Below, one piece after another: positions 1-12,600 of a DNA stretch of 64,000 bases; positions within the stretch are counted from its first letter, which is position 1; every line of letters starts with the position of its first letter. Origin of the DNA: Mesomycoplasma hyopneumoniae J (GTDB lineage: Bacteria > Bacillota_I > Bacilli_A > Mycoplasmatales > Metamycoplasmataceae). Below the pieces are notes generated by a model. It worked only from the letters and a program-made list of their open reading frames with translations, was not told the DNA's origin and ran no database searches. The position numbers were made by a program, and so were the translations under genes. The stretch lies in assembly GCF_000008205.1 (NCBI RefSeq), contig NC_007295.1, positions 558,001 through 622,000 on the forward strand, read 5' to 3'.

Positions 1-3000
1 CCCGGTTCTTTGGGATTTAATCATTAAATGAATTTGACTTGCCTGTCCTTGTTTTGACTTACCATTTGAATAGGCTTCAAAAAACTTTTTCGGGTCTTTA
101 ATTTTAATTTCAATCCCAGCGGATGTATCAGATAAATTAGTATTACTAATCTCAATTTTTTGAGGAGGATTACTTTGGGTATTTTTAATTAAATCCTTAT
201 TGATTGTAATTGAGGAAATTAAAGATTTTGTAAAGAAATCTTTTTTCATTGGAGTTTCTACTTTTTGTTGATCAAATTCGACTTTAAGGTTTTTAAATTC
301 GTTTTCGGGAGTGCTTCTTTTTGATCTTGTAGACCTTGTTATAGGTTTTTTTGTAATTTCTAAATTTTTAACTGTATATCCAGTGGCCTCGCCAAGATTT
401 TCAATTTGAAAACTTGCTTGATTATTTTCAATTGCTACTTTTGAAGTTTTTGTACTATTTTGCCCGCCACTATTCTGTTTATTTTTAAGTTCATATTCGA
501 GTGTGGCTTCAAAATCGTTATTAAGTGATCCATCTTCAAGGGAGTCAAAAAAAGTTGTAAGTAAAACGCTTGTCGGGCTTAGATCAGAATATTTGATATC
601 AACAACTTTAATTGAACTAAGTTTGGTTTTAAACTGCGTTTTTGAAGTATCATTTTTAATTGTTTTTGCAAAGGGGATTTGGTAGATCCCATTAGTTCTT
701 ACAACTGATAGTGAACTAATTTCATATTCAGTAAATTTATCAAGATTATTTTTAAATTCAAAAGTAGCACTTGCTGCACCGGAATTTTCTTGAACTTTTG
801 CACTTGCTAAAACTACCTTACCGGTTTTTTTATTTCTTAGGGTTAGAGTTGTAACTTGGTTATTATTTAGTTTTAAAATTTCATTATTTGAATTTGAAAA
901 GGTTATTTTAATTGTTGCTGATCTTTGAAGATCTTGTTGACCTTGGCCTTGGCCTTGATTATGCCCGCCCCTGGTTTGACTAGGATTAAATTCGACATTC
1001 GAAATTACTATATCAGTGGCAAATTTAAGTGTTTTTTGTTTTGCTTGATCGTTAATTTCGCCGATTTGTCTTTGTTGACCTTTGATTATCGCGCTTGTAA
1101 ATTCATTGACGATCTCGAATTTTGGGCCTGTATTTTGATATTCCTTATTTGTAAAAATTGCATTCTTATTAATTATTTTAAGCCCTTTGATCTTAAAATC
1201 GGTTCCTTCTTTTAGATGATCAAAATTAAGGCTGGCAACAAGACGACCATCGCCTTGCCTGATGATTTTTACTTTTTTAGTCTGATTGGTTTGCCCTTCT
1301 TGCGCAATGACTGTAGAAACGCTTTGAAATTGAGCCTTAGGTTCTTTATCTTCGATTATTTCAACTTCGATTTCTTGATTTTCAAGATAGCCATCGCGGA
1401 TTGGATCAAAATAGATCTCGGCTTTAACCCCATCTGATTTAATATCAGAATAGACAAGATTTTTAACTTCGATTTTATCAACATTTACATTAAATGATTT
1501 TTTATTTTCAAGTTCGTGATTAACCCAGATACTTGAATCAACTTGAGAATAATCATTAATTGATACAAGAATATATTTTTGATTTCGATCAAGATTTTTA
1601 AAATCAAATTCGGCAGAAATTAGTCCGCTTTCGTTTTTAGCAGTCCCTGTTGCAGTAATAATTGCATTTGTTTTTTCATTTTTCATTAACAAGGTTAGCT
1701 GTTTTGAATTTTGTATCAAAATTTGTTCTGCGTCTTTAAAGGAAAGTTTTACTTTAACTTGCTCGCTTTTATTTGATTGAACCTCAAATTTAAAAAGTTC
1801 AGGGGCTGAATAAATTTTTGCCTGACTATCACTTGATGTAATTCCTGGGGCATAAGATTGAGCTTTAATTTCAAAGCCTACTGAGGTTTGAATATTTTTA
1901 TCTTTGGTTAGATTGCTAATCTTTTCAATTTCATATTCACTTCCGGGTTGGGTATTCTCAAAATTTAGTTTTAAAACTAATTTTTCATCAACATTTCCGG
2001 TTGCCTCAATTGTTTTTGCATCTTGATTTTGATTTTTTGGTTTTAGCATCACTTTGATTTGATCATTTTTTAAATAGATATCTTTGACGGGATCAAAAGT
2101 TAATTCAAGGCCGATTTTATTATGTTTTTTCTCGAACTGGACAATTTTTACTACACTTGCTGTTGTTGCAACTGTATAAAAATTACGCTCAGGGGCTTTT
2201 TCATCTTTTAATTTAGGAGCAAAATTTATTCTTTGGGAATCAAGAAGTAGTTCTGTAATTGTATAATGACTTAATTTTTCAAGATTTTTTAGATCAAATT
2301 CGGCTGTATTTGTATTATTAGAGAATTTTATTGTAGTTTTTTCAGAAGCGGCAGCCCCATTTGCATTATTTTTTAAGAAAATAATTGCATTTTTATCTGA
2401 TTTATTTGGTCTTTTGCCAAAATTTGGATCTTTGATATTAAAATCAATTATAATTTTTGCACTATCTTGTTGGGGTTGACTTTTAATTGATTGAATCTGG
2501 GGGATTGTATAAAAATAAGGGGGTTCGCCTTGAGTTTTATTAGAATCTTCTTCTAATTTATTATTAAGATATTCATAATTTAGCTCTGTTAGCCCTGAAT
2601 CTTGGCCTGGGGCTGACTCAAGTCCGGCAAATTCGTATTTTTTTCCAGGATAAAGATTTGATAGACTAACTTTAATTGCATTATTAACTACCTGAATGTA
2701 TTCAGGGTTTTTATTTTCTAGTTCTTGACTTTGAACGGTTTTAGATTCTTCTTGCTTTTCCTTTCCTTTTTTATCTTCTTTTTCTCTTTTATCTGTAACA
2801 GCTTTTATATTATTGCCTACTTGATTTGGATAGGAAACTATTTTATTATTTTCGTCTTTAAATTTGACTTTGAATTTATAATTATTTAAATAACTATTAA
2901 AAGTTGGATCAAAATAAATTGTTGCAATTGCGCTAGTTTCACTTATATTATCAAAATTAGAACCAAAAATCTTAATCTTTTTATAACTAGTACTAAATTT

Positions 3001-5268
3001 TGCATTTTGTTCAAGAATTCCTGATGAACTAAAAAATTCAGCAAGTTCAGGAATCTCAAGATCGACAACTTGATATTCGGTTTTTGGATCTAAATTTTCA
3101 AGATTAAAATGGAGAATTAATTTATTATCACTAAGGATATATTCTTTTTTCTCTGGGCCTGGAGTTCCGCTTGCTTGATTTGTTGGGGCAAGATCGACTT
3201 TGATTGTGCTAGAAAGATTACCAAAACCGGGTTGACCAAAAACGAGTTTGGCACTAAATTCATTTTTGGCCCCGGTTTTACCAACTGAATTTTTAAAATC
3301 CCCTTCAAGACTTACAGCAACTTTTGCACTTGTCTCTGTTATTTGATCAAATTTAATTTCTGAGACACGATATTTGATGAAAAATTCATCATAAGGTAAT
3401 TTTTGTGCACTTGATTTTCCTAAATCAAATTGGATTGCTACGGCTAGATCTGGTTTTTCGGCAATCTCAATTTTGGCTAGTTTATAAACAGAAGATACTT
3501 CAAAATCCTCAAGATCAAATTTGATCTCAGAACCTTCGGCTTTAGCAACCTTTGATTTATATAATTTAGCAGGATTATCTTTTTTATAATAATATAAATA
3601 AAGATTTTTATCATTTAAATAAGCAGACTCAGGGAGGAAACCAAAGGTATATTCAACTTTACTTGCCAAAATTTTTGGCTCTAATTTAATAAAAGTTTTA
3701 AGATCGGAAATTGTTGTAATAAAATTTCTTTTTGGTGAGCTGATCTCTAAATTTTTATTTCAAAGAAAAAGAATATTTTTATAGTCATATCCATCTTTTT
3801 GCAAACTAAAAACTGAATTTGGCACCTTTGAAATTAATAAAAGTTTATCAAGGGCATATTTTGTATCATTTACAAGACCTTTGGCTTTAAAACTGATTTT
3901 ATAGATCCCATTTTCTTGTCCCTGAAAAAATGTAGCACTTGTTGGGATAATTGAGCTATCATCTAAATATAAAAGTGCTTGTGCCCCTTCAAGATTATCA
4001 GCTGAGGCAATTGTTAGATCGACATTAGCAAAAGTAGCTCCAATTGCAATTTTTGAATCAATTACTGCTGCTGGGGTATAAAAATTTTTAATAAAAGTAT
4101 TACCAAATTCGATCTGGGCACCTTCAAGTTCAAAACTTTCGATCTGGTAAGTACGACCTGGATCTAAATTATTTAGATCAAAACTAGCAAGATCGGCAGA
4201 ATAAATTGCACTAACTACATAAGTCTGACTTGTTTTAAGATCTTTATAGTGCATTTTAATTATTTTATTTTGTAATTCCTGGGTGGATTCAAAACTATCA
4301 AAATTAATATTTAGCCTTTTTTGGGAAAAAGATAAATTTTGGTCAATTAACGATTTAGTTACTAATTTGAATTTAGCAGTTTTGGTTTCAAATAAACGTT
4401 TTTTGGTACTATCTTTTTCAAAATCGATTTTTGGATCAAGGGCAATTTTCTGCATCGGTGAAAGGGGAATTTCTTGCCGATTATTTGTATCAACATAACG
4501 AATTGCGCTGATCTTATAATCAAGTCCGGGGTGTAAATTATTTAGGGCAAATTCAACTTTTCCGTCTTTAACAATTCCGGCATCAACATAAGAAGTATGG
4601 ATTTCTTGGGCGGTTTTAGCATTTTCAAGTTGGCTTTCAAGATCATCTGCTTGATTTTTTAGGACATAATAATATTCAAGGGCGACTTTTTTCCCTTCTA
4701 GATTTGCTGCCTCATCGGCAAATTTAACTGATACTGAAGCTGTAGAAGGAGTTCTGGCCTCAAAATTGATTGTTGATACAGCAGGAGGAGTATCAACAAA
4801 ATTTGTCACATTTTGTCCAAAGCCAATCACTTTTTTTGCCGAAAATCTTTTCTGTTTTTTATCATCAAGATAAACTTTTAGATAGTAACGACGCCCAAAA
4901 CTGAGATTGCTATATTTAGAATTTATTCTTCAATAACGACTAAATTCATCATATATGGCAGTATAAGTAGCTACAACCTCTTTTCCTTCTTTATCTTTTG
5001 TAAGATCAACATTTAAATCCTGATAATTTAGTTTAAAAGAATCAAGATCACTAAGGGCAAACTCAATCTCGTAATTGATATTATCTTGATTTATATGTCT
5101 AAAATCGACAATGTTGTACTGAAGTGTATTTCAGGACTTAAGAAGGAAAGGGAGAAAACCAAAAGAACCAACACTAAGGCCACCAAAGGCTAAAAGTGAA
5201 AGAATAATCGCACGTCTTTTTGACTTTTTCATCGCTTTTTTTGATTTTTTGTCATTGATATCATCCAT
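1..5268 (-). CDS. Giant N-anchored repeat-domain surface protein (DUF1410-like), C-terminus outside window
   Basis: The reading frame is open from an ATG at 5268, behind an AAGAGGTG ribosome site, to the window edge: at least 1756 residues, C-terminus missing. Residues 1-20 are Lys-rich and a hydrophobic segment follows at about 20-42, so the protein is probably anchored at the N-terminus with the bulk outside. The rest is a chain of about 100-150-residue modules, each carrying a variant of the phrase 'F-L-N-L-P-G-Y-I' (for example LNNLHPGLDYKI, LNNLDPGRTYQI, LSNLYPGKKYEF). This resembles the DUF1410 repeats of large Ureaplasma and Mycoplasma surface proteins; that match is from memory. No catalytic motif is seen. 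TGA is used for Trp (e.g. near 3757). It probably acts in surface architecture or host contact, and domain number may vary between strains. The function is unknown. Confidence 0.85.
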
Positions 5269-5328
5269 TTTTCACCTCTTTTTTCAGTTTAAAATTTATA
5301 AATTTTTGTTATTTATGAATTTTCCTAG

Positions 5329-5334
5329 ATTATA
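5329..5334 (-). promoter_or_regulatory. Candidate -10 box for the giant repeat protein
   Basis: TATAAT on the minus strand, about 60 nt before the ATG at 5268. A second TATAAT at 5445-5450 (in TATAGTATAATTAC) is an equally good candidate and would give a leader of about 180 nt. Apart from these and the engB terminator, the 5269-5610 gap is low-complexity AT sequence. Confidence 0.4.
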
Positions 5335-5567
5335 TTAAAAAAAGAATAGACGTTAAACAAACGCTATTGTTTCTTCAAAAAAAATATAGATAGGCTAAAT
5401 AAAAAATAACTAGATTTATTGATAGTTTTAAATGATATACAGTAATTATACTATATTTTTTAAAACTTAAAAGAAATTTTTCAAAAAAAATTTTTTAGGA
5501 AAAATTAACGGTATTTTTACTTAAATAAGGATAATTTTTAATTTTTTGAAATAAAGTTGTTTTAAAA

Positions 5568-5619
5568 TTAGAATAATCTTAAAAAATAAAAATAATTTCA
5601 TTTTTTAAGATTATTCTAA
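5568..5619 (-). terminator. Terminator overlapping the engB stop codon
   Basis: A perfect 20-bp inverted repeat (5568-5587 with 5600-5619, loop of 12 nt) is followed on the minus strand by TTTTAAAAC. Its upstream arm contains the engB stop codon. Confidence 0.75.
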
Positions 5620-6207
5620 TAATTCCTGTAATTTTGATAAATTATTCTTGTTTTTTGCAGATATTAATAAGCAATTTAGTTTTAATTTTTTACATTGATT
5701 TAGTAATATTGCTCGGGTTGACTGATTAGTTTTATCGATTTTATTGGCTAGAATATGAAGTTTGAAACCTTGTTTGATGATATATTCAATCATAATATAA
5801 TCAAGATTGGTAAAACCAACTCGGGCATCAAGAATCAAAAAAACAGCGGAAATTGGCTGATCTTTTTGGAAATATCCCGCAATTATTCGGTCAATTTGGT
5901 CTTTTTTTGTCTTTGATACGGCTGCATAACCATAACCAGGAAGGTCAACAAATAATTTTTCACTTTCATTTTTATAGAAATTTAGCAACTGTGTCCGCCC
6001 TGGTTTTGTTGATGTTTTAGCAATTTTTTTATTCGCTAAAGCGTTAATTAGAGTTGATTTTCCGACATTTGAGCGACCAATAAAGGCAAATTGTGGATCA
6101 GAATAACAATTTTCTGGGCATGATCTAAGAAATTTTCACACTTTTTCCCCGTTTTTGACCTTTAAAAATCAAGAAATTAACCAAAAAAATAATTTACATT
6201 TTACCAT
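5611..6207 (-). CDS. engB: Ribosome-biogenesis GTPase EngB/YsxC (YihA)
   Basis: 198 residues, the usual size for this small TRAFAC GTPase needed for 50S subunit assembly. The P-loop GRSNVGKST lies about 43 residues in, followed by switch residues in the TKPGRTQ stretch, the G3 motif DLPGYG and the G4 motif NKID. Two TGA codons in the N-terminal part encode Trp (WFLK, VWKF). The ATG at 6207 is the in-frame start that allows the full N-terminal strand; there is no strong Shine-Dalgarno sequence, so the start could lie slightly further in. It follows the YmdB-like gene by about 140 nt in the same direction and ends in a strong terminator. Confidence 0.92.
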
Positions 6208-6348
6208 AAATTAAATAAAAAAGCTAATACTTACTTAAAAATTTTCCAATTTTTTTATGTTTTTTATTAATTTAATTGCTTCCTAACTAAATAAATTTAG
6301 ATTTTTTGGTCTGATTTCCTAATAAGTTTTGACTTAATACGAGATTTT

Positions 6349-7146
6349 TTACTTATAAATATTAATGGGGAAAATTTTCTGCTTTTCTAATTGTTGATTT
6401 AACTCTAAAATTACTGCATTAAATTGACAACTATTTGCTGAAATCCGAAATCTTGCATTTTTTTGATAGCGAATTTTTTTATAGACATCAAGAAAACTCA
6501 CACCAATTGCATCATTTGCTGGTCCGGTCATCCCGACATCTGTGATAAATAAGGTTCCCAGTGCTAATTTTCGGGCATCTGCAGTTTGGACATGAGTATG
6601 AGTGCCTAAAAGTGCATTAATTTTCCCGTTAAGGTAGATTGCCAAGGTATTTTTTTCACTAGTAGTCTCAGCATGAAAATCAACTATATGAAAATCAGCT
6701 TTATCCTGGGCAAGAACTTGATCGATTGCATCAAAAAAATTATCGGCAAACTGATGATTCCAAGGCTTGACTAGTTTATTAAAAGCAACTCCAAGAAGTG
6801 AGGTAATCCGGAAGGTTTTGCCGTTTTTTTCAATTACCGTTGAGCCATTTCCTTGATATTCGGGGGCAATATTTAAGGGTCTGACTATATCGGCGTTGTT
6901 AATAATTAGGTTGATTTCTGGATTTGATCAGACATGATTGCCGACTGTAAAAATATCAACCCCTAATTTTTTTAAATATAAATAGTCTTTTTTATTAAGA
7001 CCTTTTCTGCCAGTGATATTTTCAGCCTGGACAATTACAAGATCAAATTGATATTTTTGTTTTAAGAGTTCAAGTTGTTCTTTAAAAATTTCAATTCCAG
7101 GGGCACCAAAAATATCACCAACGAATAATACAGTAGCAGATTTCAT
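6349..7146 (-). CDS. ymdB: YmdB-like metallophosphoesterase (2',3'-cyclic nucleotide phosphodiesterase family)
   Basis: 265 residues, full length for the YmdB (TIGR00282) family of binuclear metallophosphoesterases. Metal-ligand motifs are visible: FVGDIFGAPG at residue 8, QAENITGRKG near 41, GNHVW near 70 (W by TGA), VDFHAETTSEK in the middle, and GTHTHVQTADAR followed by TDVGMTGP near the end. In Bacillus the family hydrolyses 2',3'-cAMP and affects mRNA turnover and development. The role in mycoplasmas is not established. It lies downstream of tRNA-Thr, behind that tRNA's terminator-like hairpin, and upstream of engB. Confidence 0.88.
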
Positions 7147-7181
7147 CTTGGGCTAAACTTTTTACCTTTGCAAATTAAGTA

Positions 7182-7208
7182 AAAAGATGCCGATTTTTAG
7201 CATCTTTT
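7182..7208 (-). terminator. Terminator after tRNA-Thr
   Basis: On the minus strand AAAAGATGC and GCATCTTTT form a 9-bp stem with a 9-nt loop, followed by TT and an AT-rich tail. It lies 14 nt after the tRNA CCA end and 36 nt before the YmdB-like start, so it may separate the two. Confidence 0.6.
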
Positions 7209-7221
7209 GGTCAAAATGGTA

Positions 7222-7297
7222 TGGTGCCAACAACAGGAATTGAACCTGCGACCCCATCCTTACCATGGATGTGCTCTACCGACTGAGCTATGATGGC
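7222..7297 (-). tRNA. tRNA-Thr (anticodon GGT)
   Basis: A 76-nt cloverleaf read on the minus strand, starting GCCATCATAGCTCAG, with anticodon loop ATGGTAA between the CATCC/GGATG stem, and T-arm GCAGGTTCAATTCCTGT. The acceptor pairs GCCATCA with TGTTGGC, leaving one U-U mismatch. Discriminator A is followed by an encoded CCA. The GGU anticodon reads ACC/ACU. Confidence 0.93.
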
Positions 7298-7391
7298 AAA
7301 ATAATATTAACATTATAACATTTTTTTAATTTTTTCCAAATAAAAAAATGCTTTTTTTAAAGTAGTTAATCATTTAGAAAAAGTTTTAATT

Positions 7392-8528
7392 TTAAATTTT
7401 TAGATAATCCTTAATTTTTTCAACCATATCAAGCTTTTCTCAGGGAAGATCGAGCTCATCACGACCAAAATGACCATAAACTGCTAAATTTCGGTAGATT
7501 GGTTTCCTCAAATTAAGCCGAGAAATTAAACTAACTAGACGAAGATTAAATACGTTTTTAATAATTTCAATAATTTTTACCGTTGGAATTTTAGCATTTT
7601 TTAGGTAAGTAACATTAATTAGTTCTGGATATTCATTACCGATTGCATAAGCAAATTGTAGCTCGATTTCGGCAGCTACTCCGGCGGCGACAAGATTTTT
7701 TGCTATTCACCGGGCAATATAAGCGCCACTTCGGTCAACTTTTGTATAATCTTTTCCACTAAAGGCGCCCCCTCCATGTTTTGCAGCATCCCCATAAGTA
7801 TCAATTATGAGTTTTCGCCCCGTAAGCCCTGTATCACCAATTGGTCCTCCAATTGTAAAATCACCGGATTTGTTAACTTTTTTTTCAAAGTCAATATTTA
7901 AATTATATTTTTTTGCTGCTGGAATCATAATTTTGTTAATTACAAATTCAACAAAATTATGATAGTTAAAATTCTGCTGATGTTGGATTGACATAAGCAT
8001 ACTTTTAACTTTTGGTTTACTGTTTTGATCATAGTGAATCTCAACTTGGGATTTCATATCCGCACAGGCAAATTGAAATTCACCTATTTTCCGGAGTTCT
8101 TCAGCTTTTTTAACTAAAAAGTTAGCCAAATTTTGTGCTAAGGGCATAAAATTTGGGCACTCGTTAGTGGCAAAACCATAAACAATCCCTTGATCGCCAG
8201 CACCGATTGTACCGTTTTTCTGATCGACAAGGGAAGCTATCTCGCCGGATTGGCGATTTACATTGGAAATTATTGTAAAATCATTTTCGTTATAACCAAT
8301 TTCAAATAAAATCTCTCAAGCAATTTTTACAAGATCGACATAACCACTTGTTGAGATTTCTCCCCCAATTATAATTAGGCGGTTTGATGCCATTGTTTCA
8401 ACGGCAACTCGTGCGTGCTCATCCTGTTTAAGAATTTCATCAAGAATAGCATCGCTAATTTGATCACAAATTTTATCAGGATGACCTTTTCCGACTGATT
8501 CAGCAACAGAAATTTTCGCTGCTAACAT
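7392..8528 (-). CDS. metK: S-adenosylmethionine synthetase
   Basis: 378 residues, standard length. It makes SAM from methionine and ATP in the cytosol. Visible motifs are the N-terminal [20 protein letters not shown] (ATP-binding His), the central GAGDQG loop, the phosphate-binding [15 protein letters not shown] and the C-terminal YAIG. Several Trp residues are TGA-coded. The ATG at 8528 follows GAAGGGAAG. The SAM made here feeds TrmB and the restriction-modification methylase in this window, and the resulting SAH can be cleared by MtnN. A clean extended -10 lies upstream, and no SAM riboswitch fold is visible in the 89-nt gap. Confidence 0.97.
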
Positions 8529-8553
8529 TTACTTCCCTTCAAATTTTCATTAT

Positions 8554-8559
8554 ATTATA
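8554..8559 (-). promoter_or_regulatory. metK promoter -10 (extended TGGTATAAT)
   Basis: Minus-strand TGGTATAAT ends 25 nt upstream of the metK ATG and gives a short leader carrying the AAGGGAAG ribosome site. No recognisable -35 box. Confidence 0.65.
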
Positions 8560-8617
8560 CCATTTTTTTTAAAAAAATGAAAAAATTTTTTAGAAAAAAT
8601 TTTTGCGCAGGGTTTTA

Positions 8618-9511
8618 TTAGGAATTTTTTGCTTTTTGGGCTAAAAACTCTTCAAAACTAAGGGATTTATGTCGTTTTGTTGTCAATTTTCCGTTTTTAA
8701 GCTTGATAATTAAATCGGCTAAGGCCTCCATTGCTGGATCATGTGAGACCATAACGATTGTGGTTTTGTATTTTTTGTTGATATATTTCAAGGCGCGTAA
8801 GACAATATTGGTATTAGTTTCATCAAGGGCGCCAGTAGGTTCATCAGCAAAAATTACTTTGGCATTCTTAACAAGAGCACGGAGAATCGAGATTCTTTGT
8901 TGCTGTCCCCCAGACATCTGCGATGGGAATTTGAACTTGATATCATCAAGTTCAAATTCGGCAAAAAGTTGCTCAATATCAAGTACTTTTGACTTATCCT
9001 TTTGAAGATAGGCGCCAACTTGGACATTATCATAACCGTTAATGTTTCCCAAAAGGTTATAAGACTGAAAAATAAAGGAGACATTTTGGCGCCTAAATTT
9101 GGTAAGTTCTCCGTTTTTAAGATAGGCAAGATTGACTGAATCAACGATAATTTCCCCTTCAGTTGCTCGATCTAGTCCTGACATTAAGTTAAGAATTGTT
9201 GACTTTCCCGATCCTGATTTTCCACTAAGAATTGCAAAATCACCAGCGGCAATACTAAAATTAATATCCGCAAAAACTTTGGTAACAACTGATCCAAAAA
9301 GATAATATTTTGCTACATTTTTAAAGTCAATAATTGCGCCTGGCGAGTTTGTCTTATCAATATTTCCGCTCTTAACTCGGGGATTATCATTGGCTCAACG
9401 GATTAATTTAAGCTGTTTTTTTGTTAGATTTGCTTGATTTGTATCTTTGATAATCGCCAGGGCTTGGTTTTGTTTTTCTACTTTTTTTGTTTTGGAAAAT
9501 ATATTATACAC
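8618..9511 (-). CDS. ABC transporter ATPase (MacB/LolD type), partner of the giant permease
   Basis: 297 residues. Walker A SGKSGSGKST sits at about residue 105, Q-loop FIFQSYN, signature MSGGQQQRIS, Walker B VIFADEPTGALDE and the H-loop VSHD. These match the MacB/LolD/FtsE subfamily that pairs with FtsX-like permeases. An extra N-terminal stretch of about 70 residues precedes the nucleotide-binding domain. The start is GTG at 9511, chosen because AAAGGAG lies just upstream and no in-frame ATG gives a full N-terminus. It follows the 2651-residue permease by 111 nt in the same direction and very likely forms one transporter with it. The substrate is unknown. Confidence 0.9.
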
Positions 9512-9622
9512 GATTTTCTCCTTTTTGTTGTAAAAAAATTAAAAATTTTTTTGTACAATTTTTTCTGGTCTAAAAAAGAAAAAATTGGTTTTTTTTAGCT
9601 GTTTTTTGAAAAAATTTAATTT

Positions 9623-12600
9623 TTAGGTTTTATCCTTGATTATATAAACTGATTTTTTGCTTGTAAGAAAGTATCAAAGAAAACTTAAAACGAAAATGAA
9701 AACAACTAAAATGATTCCAAAAGCAAGGAAAAAGGTCGAAATTGAAAGTCCAAGCGATAAAAATATTGAATTTGTAAGGAGAATATAGGAATTAAAAATC
9801 TCCATCGCAATAATGACAAACGGAATTGAAATCAGCGATGAAATCAGCAGAATCGGTAAATAAATACTATAAAATAGGCGCACTTTCGTTTTATTAGCAT
9901 AACCTAAAACATCTAAAATCGCAATGTTTTGCTGATTTTCGTTAATAATTGAAGAGGCAATAATCACTAAAATAATTAAGGAAACAACAAGAAAAATAAT
10001 AACAACAATATTAATTCCCGCTCCAAATAAGTTAGCAAAATTGGAAATAAAGTTAGTTTCAATATTTTTTGCCTCAAGACCGGTAAGTCCAATTTGGTAG
10101 ATTGTCTCGCCATAAATTTCATTAAAATTTTTTAGTGCTTTCTTGATTTCCGGAATATTCTGATTTACAAAAGAAGGGTTAGTAAGCGAGGCAAAATCAA
10201 GGGCTGAAGACGAATTTAGTCAAGGTTTTTCTTGATTTTTTTTATCAAAATTAATCAGATCAAGAATTTCTTGCTTTGTATAGCCAGCAATTTGGAGCGC
10301 GCCTTTGGTTTTATCAGTTTCATTTTCACTAAAAGCGAAAATGTTTGCAAAAAAACCGATGGTATCATCTTTGTTTAACTGATCAACACTAATTTTGGAA
10401 CTACCAGCCCAATATCCTGAAGGTGAATACAAGCTAAAAGATTTGCTGATCTGTTCAATTTCCGGGTTTGAAAGAATTATACCATTAAATGGCGATAAAT
10501 TATAATTTTTTAGAATATTTTCAAATTGATCAAGTCCTAAAAGTTTGTTAGCGATGGCCTGTGAGGTTATAAGTTCGGAGTTTATATATGTATCGGAAAT
10601 GCCAATAATTACAAATTTAGCTTTCTTTTGCGGTAGTTTTTTGATTTTATTATAATAACGATCAACGTGATTAAGAATTGGGACTTCGATTCTAGACCCA
10701 ATTCCTAAATTATGTTTTTTTGCAAAAACATAATTGATTATCAAAGGGTAAATTTCATCTTTTATTGGGTATTTTTCAATTTCTGCTAATAAATTATTAT
10801 TATATTTATCTTTTATCTCAATTATTGAATTTTTTTCAGTTTTTGGATTATAGCCATAAATTTTGATACTACTTTCGGTATTATTTTTAGCGCCATAAAA
10901 ACTGTCAATATAAGTATAAACTTGATTTTTTGGCAGATTTTCATTAGCGTTTTCACTAAATTCAATCCCGGCAAAACTGATGGTAAAGTCTTTTGCCACT
11001 TGATTATTTAAATAGGAATCAACTAAAAATTTGCGATAGGCATCACGGTTATTACTTTGACCAAAAATTGAGACTTCATAGGCGCGATATTCGTTTTTAT
11101 CTTGATCAAATTGATAATACCAAAAACGACCTTGATTTGGATCAGAAGAATCAACTAGATATTTAAAATACGGCTGTTTTTGCTTGATTTTTTCAGGAAT
11201 ATTCTGCACTTTTTCAATCTGGTGGACAACTTTATTTGAAATTGCAAAAATGTTATTCCTTAAAGATTCAGGAAGATTTGCTAAAACGATATCAAAAATT
11301 GAGGCTTTATTTGCCTGATTTACTTTAATATTTAGACTTGAACGCGAAATGACAACCGGATTTCTACTTTCTGAATCAACCAAGCCGTTTTTGGAATTAA
11401 TCCCAAAAACGCTTGGATTTCCGGGACGGAAATAATTAGGGGAGTTATAATTAACTTCAGTATTTTCCCCGGCGGGAACATAAAGATTTTTCCCAAGATC
11501 TTTTGCATTATAAACAACAAGTGGGCCCCCTTCTTTTGTTGGCGAAAAGAGGTTGATTTTATAAGCATAATGCCGGTTTTGATAGGTTTTTTTAATACTA
11601 TTTTGGAAAATATTATAAGAAGATAAAGAAAAAATCAAGACAAATTGGACAATGACGATTGCAATAATTAATGAAATTATTTTTCAAATTGAATTAATTA
11701 CAAGTGAAATTGAAAATTTATTAACAATTTTGCTTTTTCAGAATAGTTTTGCGACCTTTTGGGCAAATTTTGAGGTATTAATTTCGTTGATCCCTGAAAG
11801 TAAATGATAAGGTTTTTGTCTTAGGTTCCAAAAAATTACCAAATAAATTAGTACTGAGATAACAAAAAAAGGAATAATTAGCGAAAAAACAAAAGAAATG
11901 GGCTCAAAATTATAAATATTAATATCAAATTCTCAGAACTGTGAAATTAGATTATAAAGTGGGATTTTTCCAAAAAATCCGGATAAAAAGCCTAAACTAC
12001 CGCCTAAAAACGCAATTATAAAGCCAATTGAAAGAAACGAAGAGGCAATTTCAAAAAGTGAATATCCTTGAGCACGCAGAATTCCTAGGACCTTATTATT
12101 TGTTGAAATATACCGTTTGATAATAAAAGCGATTGCAAATAGGACTAAAATTGACAAAAAGAGGCTTAAATAAATATTAGTTTTTGAAAAAGTTTCAATA
12201 ATATTTGTTCCAACTTGAATTCTTAGGGCTCTTTCGGGGTTTAAATGATCGATTTCGTTAGTAAAAAAAGTGTGCTGGGAACTATTAGAGGCAAAATTTT
12301 TGGCAATAAAACTGTCAATATCAGCCCGAAATTTTTCCCTGTTTGTACCAGGCTTAAGCCGGATTAGGAAATAATTTTTAATTGGATTTGATTGATAAGA
12401 AAATCTTGCCTTATCAAATCCGAATTTATTTACATAGGCTAGCACCTGATTTTGTCCATCAAGTTTGACGTTTTTCTCATCAATTACAGGATATAAATAA
12501 TCAATACTAAAATCAGTGCCAACAATTATGTATTTTAGACCGCCAGCATTTAAAATGTATTTTGGATCAAGAAGTTCAATTAATTTTTCAATATCACTAG

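Noticed and set aside
3117-3308. Minus-strand frame in the giant repeat gene
   Set aside because: Lies in a frame other than the continuous 1756-codon frame and has no start signal.
8529-8617. SAM riboswitch before metK
   Set aside because: The gap is too short and AT-only; no paired regions of the known SAM riboswitch classes are visible.
8703-9005. 100-codon plus-strand frame opposite the ABC ATPase
   Set aside because: Shadow of Walker B and signature region; no supporting signals.
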